Assembly: GCA_021399435.1 (NCBI GenBank)
Contig: JAJTUP010000004.1
Coordinates: 620,001-684,000 of the forward strand
Length of the DNA stretch: 64,000 bases
Origin: Diaporthe sp. PMI_573
Lineage: Eukaryota; Ascomycota; Sordariomycetes; Diaporthales; Diaporthaceae
Reading direction: 5' to 3'
Part shown: positions 10,167-20,129 of the stretch, in pieces
Layout of the letters: each line of letters starts with the position of its first letter
Numbering within the stretch: the stretch's first letter is position 1
Notes under the pieces: model-generated
What the model was told of the DNA's origin: nothing
What the model saw: only the letters and a program-made list of their open reading frames with translations
Databases searched by the model: none
Position numbers and translations under genes: made by a program

Positions 10167-11567
10167 CTAAGCTCCATGGGTCGGAGGGTGCGGGCCAGAG
10201 GTGCCAGACGCGGGAGGCGTAGGGTCAGGAACCAGGGTCGAAGGGTCAGAAACCGACGGCGCAGGGACGAAAGTCGGAGAGCCAGGGGCAGAGATGGGAG
10301 ACGCAGGGACAGACGAAAGCGGCGACGAGGTGGGTGTCGCAGGCGGGGAGGGGACCGGGGCAGCATCATCGTCAGACGGCGGCGCACCGGCGGTAGTAGG
10401 AGGAGGAGGGTTGGAGGAGTCGCCAACGGGGGCAGGAGGCGCGCCGCTCGGCTCTTTGGCCGGGGTAGGGGGCTGCGCGTTTCCTCCTGGGGGAGATCCG
10501 CCGTTGGTGTCGTCGCCGTCATCGCCATCGTCGCCGCCATCGTTGCGAGGTCCGGTGGCCAGGGCGGGACCACAGCGACCACAGCAGCAGTACTTGCGGC
10601 TGTTGATGATGCCGTTCAGGCGCGCGATCTCTCCGTCCTTCTCCGCGCACATGCTGTCGAACTCACGCGCCTTGCTGCGGTACTTCGTGTCCATGTTGCC
10701 GAGGGCCTGGAGGAGCCTCTTTTGGCCGTATAACTCGGCCTGCTTGTCCTTGTGCGCGATGACCTTGTCCTTCTCCTCGATGACCTTGTCCTTGTCCTCG
10801 ATGATCTTCTCCTTTTCCTCAATGACCTTGTCCTTCTCCGCCAGAGCCTTGTCCGTCTCCGCCTTGGTGGTCTCGATAGAGTCCTCGAGGCCGGCGATCT
10901 TCTCGTCCGCGTGCGCAGCCTCGCGGGCGAGGCGGTCAACCTCGTGCTTGCAGCCGGGACACTTGCCACTGTGGATGCGCTCGTCGCGCTCGGCCTTCTG
11001 GTTCAGGACCATGGTCGCGTAGACGTCGACTAGGTCCCCCTGGCGGTCACTCCGCTTCTGGTACTCGTCCCGCTCCGATGCCACATAGGCCTTCTGCTCT
11101 TCGACTTGTTCGACCTTGGCTCTGAGCTCGACATTCTCAGAATCGGCCCTCTCGAACATCTGCTGGTAGAAGATGGACTTTGCCACTTCGGAGAGGGAGC
11201 GCTCCCGCCTTCTCCCTTGGGAGTTGCTGTCGGGTGGGATCAACTCGCGAGGCCTGCCAAACCACTGCGAGATTGGCGGAGGGCGCTCGCTGATGGGTAC
11301 TTCGGAGGGGTCGGCGTAGAGGATCAGGGACAGCCAGGAGAGGGGTTTGTTGGCGACGCCGCTGAAGAAGGCGACGAGGCCGAACACGATAATGGTGGAG
11401 GTCGGCATGTCGAGGTCCATTGCGTCGTGGTAGTTGGTGACGCTCTGGGAGAAGAGGGCGAAGCACAGGACGGCGAGGAAGACGCGGACGTGGTGGGGCT
11501 GTGTGATGATGTAGGGAGCGAGAACGGCCGCGAGACCGAAGAGGAGGGACATCGTCGAAGGCTCCAT
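10167..11567 (-). CDS. Membrane-anchored coiled-coil protein with Pro-rich tail, unknown function
   Basis: 466 residues from the ATG at 11567 to TAG at 10169-10167. The open frame extends further upstream but reads like a leader, so the MEPSTM start is preferred. Two or three hydrophobic segments occupy residues 1-75 (LLFGLAAVLAPYII, VFLAVLCFALFSQ, IIVFGLVAFFSGV). A long charged coiled coil follows, at about residues 120-275. It includes a CPGC pair and five tandem heptads of the form EKDKVIE, and ends in a CCCGRCG cluster. The last 110 residues are Pro/Ser/Ala-rich after a DDGDDGDD run. No family was recognised. The frame continues for about 670 codons beyond the stop with similar composition, so the true product may be longer. 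Confidence 0.65.
   Translation of the reverse strand: MEPSTMSLLFGLAAVLAPYIITQPHHVRVFLAVLCFALFSQSVTNYHDAMDLDMPTSTIIVFGLVAFFSGVANKPLSWLSLILYADPSEVPISERPPPISQWFGRPRELIPPDSNSQGRRRERSLSEVAKSIFYQQMFERADSENVELRAKVEQVEEQKAYVASERDEYQKRSDRQGDLVDVYATMVLNQKAERDERIHSGKCPGCKHEVDRLAREAAHADEKIAGLEDSIETTKAETDKALAEKDKVIEEKEKIIEDKDKVIEEKDKVIAHKDKQAELYGQKRLLQALGNMDTKYRSKAREFDSMCAEKDGEIARLNGIINSRKYCCCGRCGPALATGPRNDGGDDGDDGDDTNGGSPPGGNAQPPTPAKEPSGAPPAPVGDSSNPPPPTTAGAPPSDDDAAPVPSPPATPTSSPLSSVPASPISAPGSPTFVPAPSVSDPSTLVPDPTPPASGTSGPHPPTHGA
10741..10845. repeat. 21-bp coding minisatellite, heptad repeat
   Basis: Five consecutive 21-bp units based on ATGACCTTGTCCTTCTCCTC (plus strand) encode tandem heptads (D/E)KDKVIE on the minus strand. 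Unit length equals one coiled-coil heptad, so copy-number change would lengthen the coil without a frameshift. Confidence 0.8.
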
Positions 11568-14353
11568 CTTTGGCGATGGTAGAGTATCGTCAGATAAGGG
11601 CGTGGGTGGGTGGGCGAGGGGAGACAACGAAGGAAGATAGTAAGCGCCAAACAAAGATGAAGGCGCAGGCGAGGGAATACTCAAGTACTTCTGAGAACGA
11701 TTTGACCGTATTGCAATTGGCAATGAATCAATCAAACGTTGCCGGTGGGCAGAAGTGGTTGTCTCTCTCGCTGTTGTGGAAGGGAAGAAGGAAGGTTTCG
11801 AAAACAACAGTCGAGTTGGGCGAGCTTCAAATACCAGCTGCGGCAACGGTGGCTGAGTGGGGCAGTTGTGAGTACTGCAACTAGCTCCTATTCAAGAGGG
11901 GCAGTTGAAATTCACTTGGTAAACGAAGTGAAGTAGGGGCCCATTCACATGTGCAAGACTTGAACAATTGTTTGAAGGCACCAGGGATGGAAAACAATAG
12001 CTTGGGACTCGGCAAACAAACGGCGCTCGGTTGAATAGCCGAGGCCTCCGAGCCTTCACACAATCTGAACACATCTAGAGCGACCTCTGCGAGCAATTGA
12101 TTGTATTGTAAATAAGTATTCTGCGTAATGGCAGGACTCGACGATGAATAGGGCTCGCTAGGCAGGAAATCGTCCGTTGGATAGAGAGCTCGAAGACCTC
12201 TGGACTGCCAGTGCTCCTCTTCGGAAATTCCCCGTCAAGAATTAGCAGTGATTGTTCCAGCTCATGCTTGTTTATACTGTCAGAGACAACACGACGGAGC
12301 TTGGGCGAAGTGTCAGAGATTTCAGTGGCGGGATCATGGACAACCCTGGAGCTGGGTGGTCAAGGTTGACTGTTTGTCTCGACCATGCCACTTCACTTGG
12401 ATTACCGAGGAGATCAGTAAGAGGCCTGTCTTGGAATATGGTTCCATGAAGCTATTCAAGCGGCAATTCATAGAAATTCACTTTCCAAGGTGATTTCAGG
12501 GCCAGTAATTATGGAAGGTCTTGAAGTGTCAATCTGAACGACGGCTTGGGATGCTAAGGAAGGTTATGGATTCATTTAAATGCAGCTTTCTTTTGTCAAC
12601 AGGCCAAAAGAATTCAACCGTCTTCAATGACCGTCAGGCTGAGGTGCCTAACTTCAAGATTTCCATGGAATGCCGAGACTTGTTTCATCGAGGCTCGGTC
12701 TGGCTCCAACTGCCTGACAGCATTGAGACCTGTGGACAAAACCAAACGGAACGGTATTCCCTTGACAACCTTGGAACCTTCATTTAGATTGCGTAGCGCG
12801 AGCAGCGTACAAAAGCATTTGCAGAAGTGTCGAGGTTGCCTAACTAGATGTTCTAGGAGAGCAACAGTTACAAGGAGAGCCAACAAGCTGCTCAGCGTAA
12901 TTGAGAGCAAGCCCTTGCCCAGGACAACAATTCTCTGCTTTTCAGAGGCTTTGCAACCGAAATGGTTGGCTAGATAGGTGTATGCCTTAATGCTCCTTGG
13001 CATTTCTGCCCGATCTTGACATCGAAGCACAGCGAAACTCGACTCAAAATCAGCAGAAAGGAACTCTCACCACGACCCCATTCCTTCCGCCCCAAAGTGT
13101 TCAAGTCGCTGCCTAAGTTACCATTCAGCATTGTCCCACTATCTTATCAATTCAGCACCTTCCCGACAACCAGTGGCACCGAGCGTGGCGAGGAGGTCGG
13201 CAACGGCTGAGTGGAGCGACAAGTGCGGGTTTGGCGTGGCGGCGAAAGCAGAGTGATGGTGCTGGCAAAATGAGACAAGGCGAGATTAAGAGACCAGAGT
13301 ACTCCCTTGTGCGTTGAGACTGTTCAGCTTTTTGTTCCTTCTGCCACAATGATTCAGATGTAGCTCAAATTCCTGTGCGTGGAGTTGCCGACGGTAATTA
13401 TGCAACGCAGACTCCAATCAACAAAGGTAACTACACAGTGATACATGTGCCGCGAGTCGCTGGACGGGTCCGCCCGAGGAGCATGCATTGGCTGTCCCAC
13501 ATGTTCACCTTTGTACACTACTCGCATGACATGGCAGGTTGTGGGCCCGTATGCTCAGGAGCGGTGTCAGCGGGGGGCGTCAAAATGTCAGCCAAGACAG
13601 TCAGCCACGGGCGGGAAGTGTTAGTCCTTAAAGGCACCCAGTCCCGTCTCGATGACCAGACTGGAGGAGAGTGATTGATCTATTTGACGCCATCTCAACT
13701 GCACGTCTCATCTCCGTCTCAGCACGAGCAAAGCTGTCAATGTTCTGGCGCAGCGGGTTTAGCAGGCAGGACATCAGGGTGTTCCTGCTAAGGCTGAGAA
13801 AAGGACGGCTGCTGCTGTCACAACAGGACGAGGGGAAGCAGAAGCAGGGGAAGAAGCAACCCACCATTAAAGACAGACATGGTCTCGGCGCCGAGTCCCT
13901 GCTCGGAAGCAACCCTGGCCAGGCCAGCAGCGCTAAGCCGGCACTGAGTCAGTGGGCTGCTAAATCCAATCGCGCAGGGCAACGGTTCATCTGGAGAGAT
14001 TTGCTTGCTGCACCGTCATGAAAAGACAGGGATCAGGGAGGGCTGCAGGCCTTCAGCTCCACCTCCACCAGCGCCATTGCTGGGACCGGTCCACCTCCAA
14101 CGACGTCGATTAGGGCGTGCATTGATACGCAACTGGCCGCTGCTTTTCTTTTCTTTTCGACTTCTTGTTGGCACGCACGATGCCCACCTTCCTCCCTCTG
14201 ACCCGTGTCAATTGCTCTGCTGCGCGACCTCCCAGATGGCCAAACTGAACCGCCAGCCATAATATTCGAAGCCCGTTCCTCCTCAACGAACGACCTCCCA
14301 TCGAGCTTCACGCCGGAACATCTCGAGGCGCACCGGCGCACCCGTCGCCCGCC
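11568..14353. other. Intergenic, no gene recognised
   Basis: Nearly 2.8 kb between divergent genes. Several frames of 60-140 codons exist, the longest on the minus strand at 13030-12614. None has an initiator context, a splice-linked partner or a recognisable motif. Upstream sequence of the transporter is GC-richer from about 13.5 kb on and probably includes its promoter and leader. Confidence 0.55.
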
Positions 14354-17300
14354 ATGGCTGCTACTGCTGCTGGTGCTGGTGCTGGCGAGCCCACGCAGCG
14401 AGTCCAAGAAGAGCAGCCCTCGGTGCAGCAGACACAGTCGCAGGAGAAGGTGGCACGCGAGGGTCAGAATGATACACAATCCTCCCAGTCGCAAGGCTTG
14501 GACCCGGGGGAGGACCCTCTGCGCAATGCCCCGACTTTCAAGGACGAATTGGCGCCAGAGCCAGAGGAGGAAGCACCCCAGGAGAAGCCAAAGCCCCCCG
14601 GCTTCGTCGACAAGACCATGCAGAAGCTGGGCCTCAATGACATCCTCCTCAAGAGCATGTTCAAGTCAGTCTCCCCTCCCAGCCTGCCTGCCTGTGCCTT
14701 CGACGAGCCAGTGCTGACCAGTGCCCCTTGGGCTCAACCGACAGAGGCTCTGTTGCGCCCGTCATTGGCCTCGCCATATGCCAGGCGGTGTCCGTAATGC
14801 GTGAAGTGACCACCTTGGGATACCTCGTCGGCGTCATCACCGTCTTGTCCCTCTCTGTCCTGCCCCGGGGCAAGTTCATCCAGAACATGATCCTGAACTG
14901 CCTGGCCACCGCTGTGGGCTGCGCCATGGCCATGCTGATCAACTACTCCGCCGTTCAGGCCCGTCTGAACACCTCGGATCTCCGAGAGATGGCTGCCTTC
15001 ATCCAGGCCAACCGCCGCGCCCCCTACAACTCGAGCCAGAGCGCCGTGTGCGGCGTCTGGCTGTTCTTCCAGATATGGCTGAGCAACGCAGTAAGGGCCA
15101 AGTATCCGGCCTTCAACATCCCCGTTATCATCTACAGCATCGTGGTCAACATCTCGTGCACCTTCGGCCCGGAGTTCCCCACCCTTGCCACGGCCGAGGC
15201 CTTTATCCGGAGGCTTATGATCGCCATCTTCTCCGGGCTCGCTATCGCCACCGCCGTCTCTCTCGTTATCTTCCCAATCAGCAGTCGTCAGGTTGTCGCG
15301 AAGCAGATGGCCGGTGTCCTTGGCCTCTTCAAAAAGTCCATTGTGCTTGAGAAGCAGTACCTCCAGGGCCTGGAGAAGGAGGACATGTTCGCCCTCGAGA
15401 TCACCGAGACCTCGGCCGGCCGCTCGGAGCCAGAGAGGAAGGGCGGGAAGAAGGACAAGGGGCCAAGGCTGACCAAGGAGCAGAAGAATGCCATGGCCCT
15501 GCGGGGCACAATCGGGGCGATCAGGGAGCTCATGGGCAAGATCTACGGTGACATGAAGTTCGCGAAGCGGGATATCGCCTGGGGCAACCTGAGCGCCAAG
15601 GACTTCGGGGAGATGTTCAACCTGATCCGTATGTGCGTCATTCCGATGACTGGTATCGGCACCATCATGGACATTTTCCAGCGGGTCGGCAGGGACAGGG
15701 GCTGGGACGAGCAGGGCCCCGGCGACGGCGGGATTTTCCAGCGCTTCGACCCGATCGGCAAGGAGGAGAGCCAGCGCATCTGGAACGACATCATGAAGCA
15801 GCTGCACGAGCCCTTCGAGATCCTGTCCGAGGCTGTCACCCAGGGGATCGACCACGCCGGTATCCTGCTCAAGCTATTTCCCCAGCCCAAGGCACAAAAG
15901 AAGGCGGCAGCCCAGAACGCGGGCTCAGATGCCGACGTCGAGGCTTCTGGCGGAGAGCTCCGTCCCGGCCAGGTCGGGTTCTCCAGCGTCATCGATGCAA
16001 AAGTCGAGGCGTTCAACTCCCGCAAGGGCGAAATCCTCAGGCTGTGGGCCAAGGACAAGGGCCTGTGTAGTGATGGCAATCTTGAGAATTGGGCCCAGGA
16101 GAGCACCAGGCTGTTCGAGAAGAGGCGCAACGACCAGGCACAGCTCTATGTGATCTTGTACCTGGAGAAGTTGGTGAGTTTTCCGAGGCCCGGTGCTCCC
16201 GAACTACTCTCGCGCAGAGTCTAACCGCGTACCCCCATTCCCACAGATGCAAGCTACAGGCGAGGCCGTGCAAGACCTCGTAGGCTTTGCCGAGGCAAGG
16301 GCAGAGGACGGTACAATGTCCAAGAAGCGCCTGATCTTCCCCAGCGGCCGCCGCCTGCGCAAGTGGTTCCTCGGCATCTTCAGCAACGAGGACTCGACGG
16401 CCGAGGACTCGCCCGATATCATGGAGACCGGCACCAACGTCGTCTACCTCGGCCAGGGCTGGATGAACAAGAAGGACCCGGAACATCTGCCCGCCGCAAA
16501 TGCCTGGGAACGATTCGGGAACGGTGTTCGGCGCTTCTCGCGCTTCTTCGGTTCGGATGAGTCCGTCTTTGGCTTCCGCGTCGCCTGCGCCACCATGACC
16601 ATCGGCATTATCGCTTTCCTTGAGAGCTCCCAACAATTTTTTATACAGCAGCGGCTCGTGTGGGCTATGATTATTATTGCTATAGGCATGACACAGAGTA
16701 AGACTCCTTCGTCACCCTTACCTCCTACTACCAAGACGATATTTCGTGATCTGGCGCTGACTCTATTCTAGCGTCTGGCCAATCAACATTCGGCTTTCTT
16801 CTCCGAATAGGCGGGACCTTCATCGCAATGATTAATTGTTTCATCATCTACTATATCGTCGACCGTAAAGTACCGGGGATCTTCGTCTTTCTCTGGCTTT
16901 TCATATTTATTGAATATTATTTCTTCTTCAAATACCCGCAATTCATACCGGCCGCTATGATTTGCATTGTTACTCAGGTTCGCCAATTCCCCTTCCCTAT
17001 TAAGAGGCGATTGTTGAAATGACCAACGAGACTGACAAGCTTCTCAAGGTTCTCATCCTGGGCTACGATCTCCAAACAGACCTGCTCGGAATCGCAGCAT
17101 CCGAGTCCAGCGGACAGCCCTACTATCCACTATACGAACTTGCCCCGTATCGACTGGCCACTGTCGCCGCCGGTGCCTTTGTCGCCTTCTTCTGGACTGT
17201 CTTCCCCAGTCCTTTCTCGGATAGGACATGGCTTCGCAAGGACCTGAGCGCGGTGCTCTATCTACTCGCCAACTATTCCAGCGTCGTACACACCACCATG

Positions 17301-18344
17301 AAGGCGACGATGAAGGGCACTGTCGGCGACATGGAGATACCAGGAACACCTGCACACTCCTTGTTCAAGGTCCGGCGGAAGCTGTTTGGAAAATTAACCA
17401 TGCTTCTTCCTTCCCTCCAGATGCACGCAAACTTCCAGAAATTCGAGCCTAGTCTTGGCGGCAAATTCCCTGAAGAACAGTATCAAGACATCATATTACG
17501 GTCTACTCGGTGAGTCAAGCTTGTCCTCAACCTCATGTCCGCCGTAAATCCATCATGTCGCTAACTTCTGGCCCTTTTCAATCACAGTATCATGAACTAC
17601 TGTACACTCATGTCCTACGTCCTCACCTACCTGGCCCCCAAGGGACCGGCAGAGAACTCCGACAAGGACTGGATGCACGTCCTGGGCGAGGTCTTCGAGG
17701 ACGTCTCACCTGTGCACAACCAGATCCTCTCCACGCTGACGCTGCTCTCCAACTCCCTTCTCTCGGGCCAGTCCCTCCCGCCATACCTGCCCCTTCCCAA
17801 GCCCTACGAAATGACACGGCACCTCCTCAGCATGCGCGCGGACGGGAACCCCAACCCCCACCACAAACCCGCCCACCAAGAAACGCAACACTCATCCGCA
17901 TCTTCCTCATCCTCATCAGCCGCATCCACCTCGTCCTCCTCATCCACCCACTCAACCGCCCCCCATAATGAAGACGGCGAGCCCTCCAACCAAAACACCA
18001 CCACCACCAGCGAGCAGGACGACAGGCGGCAACAAAGTCGGCCCCTCGAGGCCCGCAGCCTGCTGGACGCCCGCAACATGGAGCAGAAGGGGTACACCGA
18101 GTTTGCCGTCCTGCAGGTGTGCTCGACGCTCATAGTCGGCGACCTCGAGGGCCTGATCGCCACCGTCGCCGGGCTCGTCGGCACCGTCGACTTTAGCTTC
18201 CGCGTCGAGCACACCGCCTCTGATGAGAGCTCTGTTAGTGACCTTGAGAGTGTGCGGAGGGTGGGCACTTGGGCTTCTCGGGCTGCTGAGGCTAGGGCTG
18301 CCTCCGGTGGTGGTGGTGACAAGGGGAAGGGAAAGAAGGATTAG
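14354..18344 (+). CDS. FUSC/ArAE-type multipass transporter (ER transporter 6TM N plus DUF2421 type)
   Basis: Six exons (14354-14664, 14745-16173, 16247-16697, 16772-16977, 17049-17509, 17588-18344) give 1204 residues with all phases matching. The fourth intron (16978-17048) has a weak donor, GTTCGC. The layout matches the fungal aromatic-acid-exporter-like proteins: a hydrophilic Gln/Glu-rich N-terminus, a first block of about six helices (residues about 105-290), a long cytoplasmic stretch rich in Lys/Glu, and a second helix block from VFGFRVACATMTIGIIAFLE through LILGYDLQT and LATVAAGAFVAFFWTVFPS. A DUF2421-like C-terminal region contains MKATMKGTVGD, KFEPSLGGKFP and IMNYCTLMSYV. A Ser/Thr/His-rich low-complexity insert lies near residues 1040-1100. 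The substrate is unknown; relatives confer fusaric acid or drug resistance. Confidence 0.88.
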
Positions 18345-18523
18345 GAGTCTACCTGGGGGAAAGCATTATGGTCTTCATTACATAGCCATCTAATTATAAG
18401 ACAACCTAGAAGAGAGCAGGCATATGAGGGCCTAGATCGAATGAAAGGAATTCAGAGTTGCATTGTCTACGGGTTCTTGGATTCGAGTCATCATCCTGTC
18501 CTTTTTAGTCTTCGAGACCAAGC

Positions 18524-19082
18524 TCAATAGGTCGCCCGATCTTCAGCATGCGCGGCGTCTTTCGACCGTAGCGGGCTCTTCAAAACCGAATACTCAAACC
18601 TCCGATCGACATATTTCAACACCTCCGGGTCCATATTATTAGTATTGACCCCCATCTGATACTCCCCTCCGTCATCAGCAGGGGGAGGGGGCTGAAGCGG
18701 CCACCAGTAGCATCTAAATACACGGCCCCACGGGCATGAGTTCTCTCAAATTCTCGTACAAAGGAAGAAGAGGGGATTGGCTTGGCTTGGCTTGGCTTGG
18801 CTTGCCCCAGCGCCAGTGAGTGAAACAAACTTACACGCATCCACAATTATCGCAGAAATTAAAGGATATGTCCCGGTCTCCCCAGATATACTGCCTGGTC
18901 ACCGCGCCCGGCCTGGTTTCGATTTGAACCTCGTCTGCATGGTAGTAACCCCATGCGGCGCCGTACCGCCTGCATATGGTGCACTGACAGACGTTGGCGT
19001 ATTCGGGCGGCCGTGGGACCGTGACCGTGATGGCGCCGCAGTGGCAGCTGGAGCGGATGGGGGTGGTGTTTTTGGCTGCCAT
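18524..19082 (-). CDS. GFA-fold (glutathione-dependent formaldehyde-activating-like) zinc protein
   Basis: Two exons, 19082-18835 and 18713-18524, are joined by a 121-nt GT-AG intron and give 145 residues. The zinc ligands of the GFA/DUF636 family are visible in order: SCHCG near residue 13, CQCTIC near 33, and CDNCGC near 78. Other expected blocks are AAWGYYHADEV and YIWGDRDISFNFC. Exon 2 supplies the family C-terminus (VNTNNMDPEVLKYVDRRFE). Without the intron the protein would stop just after CDNCGCV, so the spliced model is favoured. The family includes centromere protein V-like and formaldehyde-detoxifying proteins; the actual substrate is unknown. Confidence 0.85.
18777..18804. repeat. 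(CTTGG)n pentanucleotide microsatellite
   Basis: Five or more tandem CTTGG units lie within the intron of the GFA-like gene, close to its donor site. Confidence 0.9.
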
Positions 19083-19812
19083 TCCCTTTTTTCTTTTGGT
19101 CCTGTTTGTTTGTGATACAAGATCTGGGGTTTTGAGTTAATTTGCAGTGAGTGCCAAGGTTGGAGGTTTGGTAACGACCGTCAGCACACACGAAACCAAC
19201 CACCCTTTGTAGGCTAGCCTTTCCGGAACGGGACAACGTTGTGCCGCTTCTTATTATTAGATCTTATAGCTGGAGATTGCCCCTCGGCTGGCTACCACAG
19301 GTTTGCCAGAAGCTAATGCAGGAGCAGCTTGTGCAGAGAGTTTGGTAGTGAGGAACGGAGGGCGTTGTAAGTACGCGCCTGTCACCGAGGAGCTTCAGTT
19401 TGATAGTTTGTCTCCGTCAGACAGGGGATACTGGGACTTTGTTGAGAGCAGAGCAAAAGATCAAAGGCTGTGGATCTATAAAAGCTATTCAGGATATAAT
19501 TGAGACAATAGATAGAGGATAAACTTCCATAGTCTCGACCTGGGGATGGCCGGAAGGGCTTGACCTTCCACAAAAGTGTATAGTCGGCTCGACGTCGTCT
19601 TGGAAGCGGGGAAAAAAAGCAAACGGCCAGAAATTTTATGTACAATAGAAGGTAGGGGGCTCTGCCTGTTATAGTTGAGTAAGTTTCCAGATGTCTAGGT
19701 ACAAAGAGAGTCATGTAAACAGACCACAACCGTCCCCATAGTCATGATCTGTCCTCTAGAGTATTCAACTGCCCTAGGGCAGGGACATTATAGCTACACT
19801 GAATAAACCCCT
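19083..19812. other. Intergenic, no gene recognised
   Basis: About 730 bp between the GFA-like gene and the small gene at 19813. Nothing beyond short random frames is visible. It includes the GFA promoter. Confidence 0.5.
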
Positions 19813-20129
19813 TCACCTAGCCAAGGTCGCCTCATCAAACTGGGATCCAATGCCAAGAAGGTCTTGCTTCATACGATCTTCCTTCTTGTCCCCATGGTGT
19901 TCGCCCTCATACGGATGCGGGCTTTGTGGGGGTGGGCTTCTTGCACTAGTCGAGCCTTGCTGAGCAGTGGTGCTGGCATGTTCACTGGAGGGGGAGCACT
20001 GGCTGAGTCTGTAATGCATGGTCAGATGGTAAACCGAACACGTGAGGTGTAATGCGAGTTTATAAGGCAAAGCCTGCTATCTTACACAGTGTATGCCAAG
20101 AAAGGGTGTTCGTTGTATACATAGGGCAT
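19813..20129 (-). CDS. Small two-exon protein, paralogue A (77 residues)
   Basis: Exon 1 is 20129-20086 and exon 2 is 20002-19813, with an 83-nt intron (donor GTAAGA, acceptor CTCAG). The start ATG is in the context CAAAATGCC. The model was found by comparison with the gene at 24236-23929. Both have a 44-nt first exon ending ACTGT, an 83-nt intron, and a second exon with the same ends. The shared residues are TAQQGSTS in the middle and KKEDRMKxDLLxIGSQF near the C-terminus; the centre is Pro/His-rich here. No family was recognised and there is no signal peptide or transmembrane segment. Conservation of splice sites and both protein ends between copies is the main evidence that it is coding. 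Confidence 0.65.

Noticed and set aside
9750..10733. Long plus-strand frame over the Pro-rich genes (327 codons)
   Set aside because: It is an Arg-rich antisense shadow of the GC-rich repeats and overlaps two better supported minus-strand frames.
12614..13030. 138-codon minus-strand frame with a hydrophobic stretch
   Set aside because: No recognisable family, no splice partner, and a plus-strand frame of similar length overlaps it.
14734..15855. Minus-strand frame of 373 codons
   Set aside because: Shadow of the transporter exon, whose plus-strand frame has the helices and splice partners.
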